Shown piece by piece: positions 34,544 through 42,749 of a DNA stretch of 64,000 nucleotides. The notes below the pieces were generated by a model that was given only the letters and a program-made list of their open reading frames with translations, was not told the DNA's origin and ran no database searches. Source of the DNA: Paractinoplanes pyxinae. Lineage in GTDB: Bacteria; Actinomycetota; Actinomycetes; Mycobacteriales; Micromonosporaceae. Each line of letters begins with the position of its first letter. Positions within the stretch are counted from its first letter, which is position 1. A program made the position numbers and the translations under genes. Location: contig NZ_JAPNTZ010000007.1 in the NCBI RefSeq assembly GCF_026626335.1, positions 124,001-188,000 on the forward strand. Direction: 5' to 3'.

Positions 34544-35536
34544 TCAGACCTCGGAAAGGCGGCGGGCGGCCTCGCGGCAGGCGGTCAGCGAGGTTCGGGC
34601 GTACGCCGGGGTGGCGCCAGCCAGGCCGCAGGCCGGGGTGATGACTACCTGCCGGGGCAGTTGAGCCGCCGGGAAAGCGAGCCTCTTCCACAGCGTGGCC
34701 ACACGATCGGCCACTTTCTTGCCGTCGATTCCCCCGGCCGGCGGGGTGGTCGGGGCGGCCCCGGCGAAGAGGCCGAGCCCGGCCTCCAGCGCCTCCCCCA
34801 CCGGGTCGAGGTCTTTGAGCAGCGACAAGTCGAGAGCAACCGCAGCCGCCTGAGCGTCGCGGAAGACCTGCAGCGGCACAGCAGGCGCACAGCAGTGCGC
34901 GATCACGGGCACACCCACGGCCTCGACCACCGTACGCAGGGCAGCCGCCGCGTCCGGCCCGGGCACAGCCCGGTATGCGCTCAGGCCGCTCTCGGTCGGC
35001 ACCCGGCCGGCCAGCACGGTCGGCAGGGACGGCTCGTCGAGTTGCAGCAGGAGCTCGGCCCGGGGCAGGCGCTTGCGGAGGTCGTCCACGTGCCGGCGCA
35101 GGCCCTCGGCCAGCGAGTCGGTCAGGTCGCGCACCGCGCCCGCGTCGCGCAGCAGGCGGCCGCCGATCTGCAGGTCGATGGAGGCGGCGAGCGTCCACGG
35201 GCCGGCCGACTGCACCTTCAGCGGCCCGGCGTACTTCTCGCCCTGTTCGGTCAGCTGGTCGAGGTCGCGTTCCAGCAGGTCGGCCGTGCGGCGCAGGTCT
35301 TGGCCGGGGCGGGGCGCCACCTGCCAGCGGCCGGCGTAGAGCTGCACGGGCAGTTCGACCAGGAACCCGGCGCTGCGGCCGATGATGTCGGCCCCGGGCC
35401 CGCGGGCGGGCAGTTCGGCCAGGTGCGGCAGGTCGGGCAGTTCGCCGAAGACGACCCGCTGGGCCTCGGCGATGTCGGTGCCGGGCAGCGAGCCGATGCC
35501 GGTGGCCGAGCCGGGCGACCAGGGGAAGTCAGGCAC
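34544..35536 (-). CDS. Cobalamin-independent methionine synthase-like protein (MetE C-terminal type)
   Basis: A 330-residue stand-alone homologue of the MetE catalytic domain, a family common in actinobacteria next to mnmA and ligA. FPWSPGSATGIGSLPGTD opens the barrel, VIAHCCAPA holds the His-x-Cys zinc ligands, and TPACGLAGATP the later Cys, so the zinc site looks intact. It lacks the N-terminal folate-binding half, so methyl transfer may use a different donor or partner. GTG 35536 overlaps the mnmA stop by 8 nt, indicating translational coupling. Its true reaction is unproven; the neighbouring sulfur-transfer genes suggest a sulfur-related role. Confidence 0.85.
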   Translation of the reverse strand: MPDFPWSPGSATGIGSLPGTDIAEAQRVVFGELPDLPHLAELPARGPGADIIGRSAGFLVELPVQLYAGRWQVAPRPGQDLRRTADLLERDLDQLTEQGEKYAGPLKVQSAGPWTLAASIDLQIGGRLLRDAGAVRDLTDSLAEGLRRHVDDLRKRLPRAELLLQLDEPSLPTVLAGRVPTESGLSAYRAVPGPDAAAALRTVVEAVGVPVIAHCCAPAVPLQVFRDAQAAAVALDLSLLKDLDPVGEALEAGLGLFAGAAPTTPPAGGIDGKKVADRVATLWKRLAFPAAQLPRQVVITPACGLAGATPAYARTSLTACREAARRLSEV

Positions 35537-36620
35537 GCGAGGCTGCCAGGGGCGCCGCGGCGGTGATCGTGGCCGAGCCCAGCACGATGTCGCCCTCGGG
35601 CGAGCGCTGGTACGCCACGATCGCCTGGCCGGCGGCGACACCGCGGGCGGGCGTCTCGAGGCGGGCGGTCAGCGTGTCGCCTTCGATGGTGACGGTGGCC
35701 GGGTAGACCTCGCCGTGGGCCCGCAGCTGCACGTCGCACTCGACCTGGGTCGAGTCGCTGTGCCAGATGACCTTGGACGCGATGACCTCGTTGACTTCAA
35801 GATCCTCTCGAGGGCCGACGGTCACCGTGTTGGTCACCGGGGTGATCGAGAGCACGTAGCGGGGACGGCCGTCGGCGGCCGGCACGCGCAGGTCGAGCCC
35901 CTTGCGCTGGCCGATCGTGTAGCCGTAGGCGCCGTTGTGGCTGCCCAGGCGCTCGCCGGTGCGGCCGTCGACGATGTCGCCGGGGGCGTCGCCCAGCTGC
36001 CGCTGCAGGAAACCCTTGGTGTCGCCGTCGGCGATGAAGCAGATGTCGTGCGAGTCGGGCTTGTCGGCCACGGCCAGGCCGCGGGCGGCCGCCTCTTCGC
36101 GCACCTGGGCCTTGGTCGAGTCGCCGAGCGGGAAGACGGCCCGATCGAGCTGGGCCCGGGTGAGCACGGCCAGCACGTACGACTGGTCCTTGCCTTCGTC
36201 GACGCTGCGGCGCAGCAGACCGTCGGCCCCGAGGCGGGCGTGGTGACCGGTGACGACGGCGTCGAAGCCGAGCGCGACGGCCCGGTCGAGCACCGCCTCG
36301 AACTTGATCTTCTCGTTGCAGCGCAGGCACGGGTTGGGCGTGCGGCCGGCCGCGTACTCGGCCACGAAGTCGTCGACGACGTTGGCGTGGAACTGTTCGG
36401 CCATGTCCCACACGTAGAACGGGATGCCGATCACGTCAGCAGCGCGGCGGGCGTCACGGGAGTCTTCGAGCGTGCAGCAGCCGCGCGCTCCCGTGCGGTA
36501 GGTCTGGGGGTTACGCGCCAGCGCCAGGTGCACGCCGGTCACGTCGTGGCCGGCGGCGTGGGCGCGCGCGGCGGCGACGGCGGAATCGACGCCGCCTGAC
36601 ATGGCCGCAAGAACTCGCAT
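35529..36620 (-). CDS. mnmA: tRNA-specific 2-thiouridylase
   Basis: Thiolates U34 of Lys, Glu and Gln tRNAs. At 363 residues it is the usual size. The PP-loop is LAAMSGGVDSAVAAARA. NPCLRCNEKIKF contains the first active-site Cys, and SHDICFIADGD the second (persulfide) Cys. GQRKGLDLRVP leads to the C-terminal barrel. ATG 36620 lies 10 nt downstream of the cysteine desulfurase stop, which is the likely sulfur donor, so the two are an obvious functional pair. Confidence 0.97.
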   Translation of the reverse strand: MRVLAAMSGGVDSAVAAARAHAAGHDVTGVHLALARNPQTYRTGARGCCTLEDSRDARRAADVIGIPFYVWDMAEQFHANVVDDFVAEYAAGRTPNPCLRCNEKIKFEAVLDRAVALGFDAVVTGHHARLGADGLLRRSVDEGKDQSYVLAVLTRAQLDRAVFPLGDSTKAQVREEAAARGLAVADKPDSHDICFIADGDTKGFLQRQLGDAPGDIVDGRTGERLGSHNGAYGYTIGQRKGLDLRVPAADGRPRYVLSITPVTNTVTVGPREDLEVNEVIASKVIWHSDSTQVECDVQLRAHGEVYPATVTIEGDTLTARLETPARGVAAGQAIVAYQRSPEGDIVLGSATITAAAPLAASRA

Positions 36621-36630
36621 GGCATCCAGC

Positions 36631-37806
36631 CTAACGGGGGGTTTTCCAGGCTGTGGCGCGGCGGGCGCGCTCGACCGCGCCGGGCAGCGCGGCCAGCAGA
36701 GCGTCGACATCTTCAACAACACTGGTGTGCCCGAGAGTGAACCGCAGCGAGGACCGGGCGCGGTCGTCGTCGGCGCCCATCGCGACCAGCACGTGGCTGG
36801 GCTGGGCGACCCCGGCCGAGCAGGCCGAGCCGGTCGAGCAGCAGACGCCCTGCGCGTCCAGGAGCAGCAGCAACGCGTCGCCCTCGCAGCCGGGGAAGCT
36901 GAAGTGGGCGTTGCCGGGCAGGCGGTCGCCGGGGTCGCCGTTGAGCACCGCGTCCGGCACGGCCGCCCGCACCCGGGCCACCAGCTCGTCCCGCAGGGCT
37001 CCGACCCGTACGGCGTACGCGGCCTGGCTCTTGACCGTCGCCTCGACGGCGGTGGCGAAGGCAGCCACCCCGGCCGTGTCGAGTGTGCCCGAGCGCACAT
37101 CGCGTTCCTGGCCGCCGCCGTGCAGCAGCGGGGTGCAGGCGACGTCCCGGCCGAGCAGAAGCGCGCCCACCCCGACCGGACCGCCGACCTTGTGCCCGGT
37201 GACCGTCATGGCGGCGGCGCCGCTGGCCGCGAAGTCGACCGGCACCTGGCCCAGCGCCTGCACGGCGTCGGTGTGGAACGGGATGCCGGCGTCGGCGGCC
37301 AGGCGGGCCAGCTCGGCCACCGGCTGGATCGTGCCCACCTCGTTGTTGGCCCACTGCACGCTGACGACAGCGATCTCGTCCGCGTACGCCTCGACGACCG
37401 AGGCCAGCGCGGCCGGGTCGACCCGCCCGGCGTCGTCGACCGGCAGCCAGCTCAGCTGGGCGCCCTCGTGCGAGCCCAGCCACTCGGCGCTGTCCATAAC
37501 GGCGTGGTGCTCGACCGCGGAGGCGACCACCCGGCTGCGGTTGAGCGAGCCGGCCCGCCGGGCCCAGAAGATGCCCTTGAGCGCGAGGTTGTCGCTCTCG
37601 GTGCCGCCGCTGGTGAAGATCACCTCGGACGGCCGGGCGCCGAGGGCGGCCGCGATGCGCTCGCGCGACTCCTCGACCAGGCGCCGGGCGTGCCGCCCGG
37701 CCGCGTGCAGGGACGACGGGTTACCGACCTCGCGGGCCGCCGCAACGTATGCCGCCAGCGCCTCGTCGAGCATCGGCGTGGTCGCAGCGTGATCCAAGTA
37801 GGCCAT
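36631..37806 (-). CDS. Cysteine desulfurase (NifS/IscS class)
   Basis: A PLP enzyme of 391 residues that takes sulfur from Cys as a persulfide. AYLDHAATTPM is the N-terminus, EVIFTSGGTESDNLALKG follows, SAVEHHAVMDS has the active-site His, VTGHKVGGPVG the PLP Lys and CCSTGSACSAG the catalytic Cys loop. I start at ATG 37806; the frame is open three codons further via TTG. It lies directly upstream of mnmA and downstream of etfA with a strong hairpin between, so it may have partly independent expression. Confidence 0.95.
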   Translation of the reverse strand: MAYLDHAATTPMLDEALAAYVAAAREVGNPSSLHAAGRHARRLVEESRERIAAALGARPSEVIFTSGGTESDNLALKGIFWARRAGSLNRSRVVASAVEHHAVMDSAEWLGSHEGAQLSWLPVDDAGRVDPAALASVVEAYADEIAVVSVQWANNEVGTIQPVAELARLAADAGIPFHTDAVQALGQVPVDFAASGAAAMTVTGHKVGGPVGVGALLLGRDVACTPLLHGGGQERDVRSGTLDTAGVAAFATAVEATVKSQAAYAVRVGALRDELVARVRAAVPDAVLNGDPGDRLPGNAHFSFPGCEGDALLLLLDAQGVCCSTGSACSAGVAQPSHVLVAMGADDDRARSSLRFTLGHTSVVEDVDALLAALPGAVERARRATAWKTPR

Positions 37807-37844
37807 CAGTTCCAAAGCTTATGCCTCGCCCCGCGGACGCAGAA

Positions 37845-37869
37845 CGGCCCGGCGCGGTGCGCCGGGCCG
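37845..37869 (-). terminator. GC-rich hairpin between etfA and the cysteine desulfurase gene
   Basis: CGGCCCGGCGC and GCGCCGGGCCG form a perfect 11-bp stem with a 3-nt loop, 14 nt after the etfA stop. It lacks a real T-run (TTCTGC follows), so it may attenuate or process the transcript rather than terminate it fully. Confidence 0.65.
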
Positions 37870-37883
37870 CCTGGTGACGGGGA

Positions 37884-38816
37884 TTACTTGCGCTTGCGGA
37901 TCTCGTCGGCCGCCTGGGGCACGACCTTGAACAGGTCGCCCACCACGCCGTAGTCGGCGAGCTCGAAGATCGGGGCCTCGGCGTCCTTGTTGACGGCCAC
38001 GATCGTCTTCGAGGTCTGCATGCCCGCCCGGTGCTGGATGGCGCCCGAGATGCCCAGGGCCACGTACAGCTGCGGCGAGACGGTCTTGCCGGTCTGACCC
38101 ACCTGGAACTGGTGCGGGTAGAAGCCCGAGTCGACCGCCGCCCGGGACGCGCCGACCGCGCCGCCGAGCAGGTCGGCCAGCTCCTCGACCAGCTTGAAGT
38201 TGTCCGCGTTGCCCACGCCGCGACCGCCGGAGACGACGATGCCGGCCTCGGTGAGCTCGGGGCGCGAGCCCTTCTGCTCGACCACGCGCTCGACGACCTT
38301 GGTCAGCTTGTCGCTGTCGGCCACGTTGACCTCGATCGACGAGACGGCGGCATCGACCGGCGACGGCGAGGGGGTGACCGAGTTGGGGCGGATCGTCACG
38401 ATCGGCAGACCGCGCGTGACCTTCGACTTGACGATGCCCGAGCCGGCGAAGACGACCTGGGTCGCGGTGCCGTCGGCGGCCACCTCGACCGCGTCGGTCA
38501 GCAGCCCGTTGTCCAGCTTGACGGCCAGGCGACCGGCGATCTCCTTGCCCTCCTGGGTCGAGGCCAGCAGGACGGCGGCGGGCTGCTTTTCCCGTACGAG
38601 ATCGGCCAGCACAGCCGCTTTCGGGGCGACCAGATAGCCGTCCACGTCGTCACCCGACGCCGCATAGACCTTGGACGCGCCGTACTCGCCCAGCTTCGCC
38701 GTGTCCGCCTCACCGAAGACGACCGCGGAGACGTCGCCCAGACCGCGGGCGATGGTCAGCATCTCGAGCGTGACCTTCTTGACGCCGTTCTCGACGACAA
38801 CCAGAACCTCAGCCAT
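37884..38816 (-). CDS. etfA: Electron transfer flavoprotein alpha subunit
   Basis: A 310-residue FAD-binding subunit that carries electrons from acyl-CoA and other dehydrogenases to the quinone pool. The FAD domain is clear in the C-terminal third: GGRGVGNADNFKLVEELADL, FQVGQTGKTVSPQLYVALGI, SGAIQHRAGM and IVAVNKDAEAPIFELADYG. ATG with GAGGGAG upstream. It follows etfB by 18 nt as a two-gene unit. Confidence 0.97.
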   Translation of the reverse strand: MAEVLVVVENGVKKVTLEMLTIARGLGDVSAVVFGEADTAKLGEYGASKVYAASGDDVDGYLVAPKAAVLADLVREKQPAAVLLASTQEGKEIAGRLAVKLDNGLLTDAVEVAADGTATQVVFAGSGIVKSKVTRGLPIVTIRPNSVTPSPSPVDAAVSSIEVNVADSDKLTKVVERVVEQKGSRPELTEAGIVVSGGRGVGNADNFKLVEELADLLGGAVGASRAAVDSGFYPHQFQVGQTGKTVSPQLYVALGISGAIQHRAGMQTSKTIVAVNKDAEAPIFELADYGVVGDLFKVVPQAADEIRKRK

Positions 38817-38834
38817 GACTCCCTCTTCCCCGGC

Positions 38835-39614
38835 TCAGACGAACTTCTCGGTGGCGAGGTACGCGACCAGCTGCGCGCCGCCGTCGCCCTCGTCGGTGAC
38901 CTTGGTGCCGGCCGAACGCGGCGGCCGCTTCGAGAACTCGACCACGGCGCTGGTGGCGCCGGCCGTGCCCACCTCGTCCGAGGAGATGCCCAGGTCGGCC
39001 AGCGCGAGCGCCTGCACCGGCTTCTTCTTGGCGGCCATGATGCCCTTGAAGGACGGGTATCGCGGCTCGTTGATCGTGTCCCACACGCTGACGACGGCCG
39101 GGGTGGCCGCGGTGACGACCTCGTAGCCCTCGTCGGTCTGCCGCTCGACGGTCAGCTGCGAGCCGTCCACCGTGAGCTTGCGGGCGCCGGTCAGCGCCGC
39201 GATGCCCAGCCGCTCGGCCAGCATGTGCGGCATGACCTGCACGCGGCCGTCGGTCGACTCGGCGCCGGCGATGATCAGGTCGGCGTTGAGCGTCTTGAGC
39301 GCCTCGGCCAGCACCTTGGACGTGGCCACGGCGCACGAGCCGTGCAGCGCGTCGTCGGAGATGTGGACGGCCTTGTCGGGGCCCATCGAGAGCGCCTTGC
39401 GGATGGACTCGGTCGCACCGGCCGGGCCCATCGTGAGGACGGTGACCTCGCCGCCGTGCTCTTCCTTGATCTTCAACGCCTCTTCGATGGCGTACTCGTC
39501 CATCTCGTTGATGACGTTGTTGGCCGAGGCCCGCTCGACCGTGTTGTCCGACGGGCTCAAGGTGCGCTCGGCACCGGAGTCGGGCACCTGCTTGACCAGT
39601 ACGACGATATTCAT
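38835..39614 (-). CDS. etfB: Electron transfer flavoprotein beta subunit
   Basis: A 259-residue partner of EtfA that binds AMP and docks the dehydrogenases. MNIVVLVKQVPDSGAERTL is the classical N-terminus; NEMDEYAIEEALKIKEEHGG and GPAGATESIRKALSMGPDKA are family signatures; the recognition loop reads LAERLGIAALTG. ATG 39614 has TAGGAG 5 nt upstream. It is the first gene of the etfBA - desulfurase - mnmA - metE-like run. Confidence 0.97.
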   Translation of the reverse strand: MNIVVLVKQVPDSGAERTLSPSDNTVERASANNVINEMDEYAIEEALKIKEEHGGEVTVLTMGPAGATESIRKALSMGPDKAVHISDDALHGSCAVATSKVLAEALKTLNADLIIAGAESTDGRVQVMPHMLAERLGIAALTGARKLTVDGSQLTVERQTDEGYEVVTAATPAVVSVWDTINEPRYPSFKGIMAAKKKPVQALALADLGISSDEVGTAGATSAVVEFSKRPPRSAGTKVTDEGDGGAQLVAYLATEKFV

Positions 39615-39772
39615 CGCGCTCCTACGACCTCCTGTTGTGAACGCACCTGTGCGGCCGGACGCCTCCCGACAGGTTACCCGTCGGTAGCTTAGGCGCGACG
39701 GCCACCCAGAGTGACTCACCTCACCCGTTCCGGCTGTCCGCTGGCTACAGTCGGTACAGGGAGGTGTACGAA

Positions 39773-39979
39773 ATGTCCGGCCTAATCACTCGGGCGGCCG
39801 ACGAGTTGCTTCCGTCCGCTACCCATCGTCTACCACGTGGCCCCGCGCCCGCGCTGAACGCCCATGGCCGGGTGAGCACCGACTCGCCGTACTGCCGCTG
39901 CGGCCGGCCCCGCGAGGCCTGCGTGAGTGACGAAGTCCGCATGCTGTGGATGCACCTTCTCGACCGAGAAGGTCAATAA
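39773..39979 (+). CDS. Small Cys-containing protein of unknown function
   Basis: A 68-residue frame starting MSGLITRAADELLPSA from ATG 39773, with GGGAGG 8 nt upstream; a GTG at 39764 is in frame but overlaps that site. A Cys-x-Cys plus a later Cys (YCRCGRPREACVSDE) suggests a small metal or redox site. I do not recognise the family. It starts 158 nt after the divergent etfB start and ends 7 nt before the DUF202 gene, so it probably heads a small operon of membrane proteins. Confidence 0.65.
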   Translation: MSGLITRAADELLPSATHRLPRGPAPALNAHGRVSTDSPYCRCGRPREACVSDEVRMLWMHLLDREGQ

Positions 39980-39986
39980 TTCGTAC

Positions 39987-40373
39987 GTGCTAGGTGGCCT
40001 GCGGCAATGGATCGATCCGGAGAAGACGCCGACGGTCGGCCGCACGCCTGACTACCGCTTCTCGCTGGCCAACGAGCGCACCTTCCTGGCCTGGATCCGC
40101 ACCGGCCTGGCCCTGATCGCGGGCGGCCTCGGCGTCGCCCAGTTCCTGCCGCCACTGCCCATCGCCCACCTGCGCGAGATCATGGCCATCCTGCTGCTCG
40201 TGCTGGGCGGCCTGGTGGCGTTGCGCGCGGTCGACCACTGGGCCCGCACCGAACGGGCCATGCGTCTGGGCCAGGAGCTGCCGGGCTCGCGATTCCCCGC
40301 CGTGCTGGCCGTCGCGGTCGCCCTGGGCGCGGTCGCGATGATCGTCGCCGTCGTCGTTCAGGCCGCGGGGTGA
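39987..40373 (+). CDS. DUF202 (YidH-like) membrane protein
   Basis: A 128-residue protein. DYRFSLANERTFLAWIRTGLALI is the DUF202 signature, followed by two more membrane segments (about 62-85 and 105-128). The start is taken as GTG 39987; the frame is open into the upstream gene, so it may begin a little earlier. The last bases (GTGA) contain the start of the second DUF202 gene. Function is unknown for the family. Confidence 0.85.
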   Translation: MLGGLRQWIDPEKTPTVGRTPDYRFSLANERTFLAWIRTGLALIAGGLGVAQFLPPLPIAHLREIMAILLLVLGGLVALRAVDHWARTERAMRLGQELPGSRFPAVLAVAVALGAVAMIVAVVVQAAG

Positions 40374-40675
40374 CCGGCGACGACCACGGCGCGGCGGCCG
40401 AACGCACCCGGCTCGCCTGGCGGCGTACGGCCCTGTCGGCCGGAGTCGTCGGCCTGCTCGCCGCCCGGCCCGCCTTCCACCCCGACGCCGGCGTTCCGCA
40501 ATGGATCACCGCGGCGCTCAGCGGCCTCGGGTGGTCGTTCCTGGTCGCGATCGCCTACCGCCGCGCCCGCGCCTTGATGAAGAGCCCGCCGCACCCCGGA
40601 CGGCGCACGATCGCAGCCTACGCGTTGACCACCGTCGCTCTCGCCGCGCTCGCAAGTCTGGTTGTCATGCTCTGA
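40370..40675 (+). CDS. Second DUF202-type membrane protein
   Basis: A 101-residue protein. ERTRLAWRRTALSAGVVGLLAA is the shorter DUF202 variant, with three membrane segments in all. GTG 40370 overlaps the previous stop by 4 nt, so the pair is translationally coupled, as two adjacent DUF202 genes often are in actinobacteria; they may form a heteromer. Confidence 0.85.
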   Translation: MTGDDHGAAAERTRLAWRRTALSAGVVGLLAARPAFHPDAGVPQWITAALSGLGWSFLVAIAYRRARALMKSPPHPGRRTIAAYALTTVALAALASLVVML

Positions 40676-40713
40676 TCGTCGCCGGATCGGCCGGGGCGCG
40701 TCATCATTGCCAC

Positions 40714-41058
40714 ATGGTCCGGTTGTTCATCCTTCTCGCTGCCGTGCAGCTGGTGCTCTTCGTGCTGGCGTTGATCAGCTGTTTGTCGGCCGCCCGCGTC
40801 CGCAACGCGCCGCGTCTGGTGTGGGTGCTGGTGATCCTTCTCATCCCCCTGCTGGGCCCGCTCGCCTACTTCCTGTGGGGCCGTCCGCTGCCCGCGCCCG
40901 AGGAGGGCACGGTGCCGCGCCGGCGCCGCGCTCCCGCCGCGCCGGACGACGACCCCGACTTCCTGCGCTCGGTCGACACCGAGCAGTCCCGCCGCGAGCG
41001 CGAGATGCTCGCCCAGTGGGAGAAAGACCTCAACCGTGAGGAGCCGGACAAGCCTTAG
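40714..41058 (+). CDS. PLDc_N-type small membrane protein
   Basis: A 114-residue protein. Two membrane segments, with WVLVILLIPLLGPLAYFLWGR between and after them, match the phospholipase D-nuclease N-terminal (PLDc_N) family, which occurs alone in many actinobacteria. The tail is charged (RRREREMLAQWEKDLNREE). It has no catalytic HKD motif. Its stop overlaps the stop of the convergent TPP enzyme gene by 4 nt. Confidence 0.82.
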   Translation: MVRLFILLAAVQLVLFVLALISCLSAARVRNAPRLVWVLVILLIPLLGPLAYFLWGRPLPAPEEGTVPRRRRAPAAPDDDPDFLRSVDTEQSRREREMLAQWEKDLNREEPDKP

Positions 41059-42677
41059 GCCAGGTTGGACGAGCGAGGGTAGGCGTCGCCGGGGTCGGTC
41101 AGCACGTTGACCAGGTAGGGCACCCCGGCCGCGAAGGCGCGCTCGAGGGCCGGGCCGATCTCGGCCGCCTTCTCCACCGTCTCGCCCGCGCCGCCCAGCG
41201 CCTTGACCACGTCGTCGTAGCGCAGCCCGGGCTGCAGGTCGGCCGCGACGTCGTAGCCGTACATGGCCTGCATGGGGTGCTTCTCGAGCCCCCAGATGCC
41301 GTTGTTGCCGACCACCATGACGACCGGGAGCCCCTGCCGGACCAGGGACTCGGCGTCCATCAGCGAGAAGCCGGCCGCCCCGTCGCCCATCAGCACGCAG
41401 ATCTGCCGGTCGGGATAGGTCACCCGCGCGCCCATGGCGTAGCCCATGCCGGTGCCCAGGCAGCCGTACGGCCCCGGGTCGAGCCAGGTGCCGGGCTGGG
41501 CCGGTTCCAAGTACCTTCCCGCGTACGAGACGAAGTCCCCGCCGTCGCCGATCGTCACGGCGTCCGGCGCCAGAACCTTCCGCAGCTCGCCGTAGATGCG
41601 AGCCGGCTTGATGAGGTCGGTCTCGGCCGCCATCGCCTCGGCGTCCCGCGCCTTGCCCGCGTCCTCGGCCGTACGCAGCCCCTGGATCCACTCGGCGTGG
41701 TCGGCCCGGTCGCCGCTGTGCTCGGCGAGGGCGGTCAGGATGCGCCGCAGGTCGCCTGCCGGTGACACGGCCGTCTCGACGTGGCTCGCGCGCTGGCTGG
41801 GGGCGTCGACGATGTGCACGACCTGGGCCGCGCCGAACTCGCCGAAGCCGAGCCGGAAGTCGAGCGGGGTGCCGATCACGCAGACCACGTCGGCCTCGTT
41901 GAGCGCGGGGCGGCGCGCCTTGGCGAAGGCGAGCGGGTGCGACGGCGGCAGCGCGCCCCGGCCCATGCCGTTGGTGAACACCGGCACCTGCAGCGCCTCG
42001 GCGGCCGCCCGCAGCTCGGCGATCGCGTCGCCACCCCAGACGTCGGAGCCGGCGATGATCACCGGACGCTCGGCCGACGCCAGCAGCGTGGCCGCGCGGG
42101 ACACCTCGTCGGGGTCGGCCTCGAGCACCGGGACGGCCGGCTCGCCGGGCGCGGCGGCCTCGCCGGTGGAGAAGACGATCTCGAGCGGCAGGTCGAGGAA
42201 GGCGGGCCCGCGGTGGGCGGTGAGGGCGGCGGTCAGGGCGGCCCGCACCTCGCCGGGGATGGCATCGGTGTCGGTCACCGTGCCGGCGTACTTGGTGATC
42301 GGGGCGACCAGCGGCACGTGGTCGAACTCTTGCAGGCTGCCCGAACCCCAGCGGAACTGCGGAGCCCGGCCGCCCAGCACGAGCACCGGCGAGGCGTTGA
42401 AGAACGCGCTGGTCAGGCCCGAGATGCCGTTGGTCACGCCGGGGCCGGCGGTGAGCACCGCGAGCCCGGGACGGCGCTGGAGCTTGGCGACGGCCTCGGC
42501 CGCGAAGACGGCGGTCTGCTCGTGCCGCACGTCGTAGATCGGAAAGCCGATCTTGTGCGCGGCGTCGTAGAGCGGGAACACGTGCCCGCCCGAGAGCGTG
42601 AACATCTCGTTCACCCCGAACGCCCGGGCCGCGGCCAGCGCCAGTTCGCCGCCGTGCCCCTCGATCGCCTCTGCCAT
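41055..42677 (-). CDS. IlvG-like acetolactate synthase/TPP-dependent enzyme
   Basis: A 540-residue TPP enzyme close in pattern to the mycobacterial IlvG paralogue. MFTLSGGHVFPLYDAAHK, RHEQTAVFAAEAVAK (catalytic Glu) and GPGVTNGISGLTSAF lie in the PYR domain; GRAPQFRWGSGSLQEFDHV is distinctive of this branch. The TPP motif is ICVLMGDGAAGFSLMD with the Asn pair in VGNNGIWGLEKHP. ATG 42677 has GGGGAG upstream. There is no small-subunit gene nearby. It may be a second acetolactate synthase or act on another 2-keto acid. Confidence 0.85.
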   Translation of the reverse strand: MAEAIEGHGGELALAAARAFGVNEMFTLSGGHVFPLYDAAHKIGFPIYDVRHEQTAVFAAEAVAKLQRRPGLAVLTAGPGVTNGISGLTSAFFNASPVLVLGGRAPQFRWGSGSLQEFDHVPLVAPITKYAGTVTDTDAIPGEVRAALTAALTAHRGPAFLDLPLEIVFSTGEAAAPGEPAVPVLEADPDEVSRAATLLASAERPVIIAGSDVWGGDAIAELRAAAEALQVPVFTNGMGRGALPPSHPLAFAKARRPALNEADVVCVIGTPLDFRLGFGEFGAAQVVHIVDAPSQRASHVETAVSPAGDLRRILTALAEHSGDRADHAEWIQGLRTAEDAGKARDAEAMAAETDLIKPARIYGELRKVLAPDAVTIGDGGDFVSYAGRYLEPAQPGTWLDPGPYGCLGTGMGYAMGARVTYPDRQICVLMGDGAAGFSLMDAESLVRQGLPVVMVVGNNGIWGLEKHPMQAMYGYDVAADLQPGLRYDDVVKALGGAGETVEKAAEIGPALERAFAAGVPYLVNVLTDPGDAYPRSSNLA

Positions 42678-42749
42678 GCCGTGCTCCCCTCGCGCCGTTG
42701 CCGGTTCTCCGGGCACGCTACCCGGCACGCCGGAAAAGGTGAACGAGCC

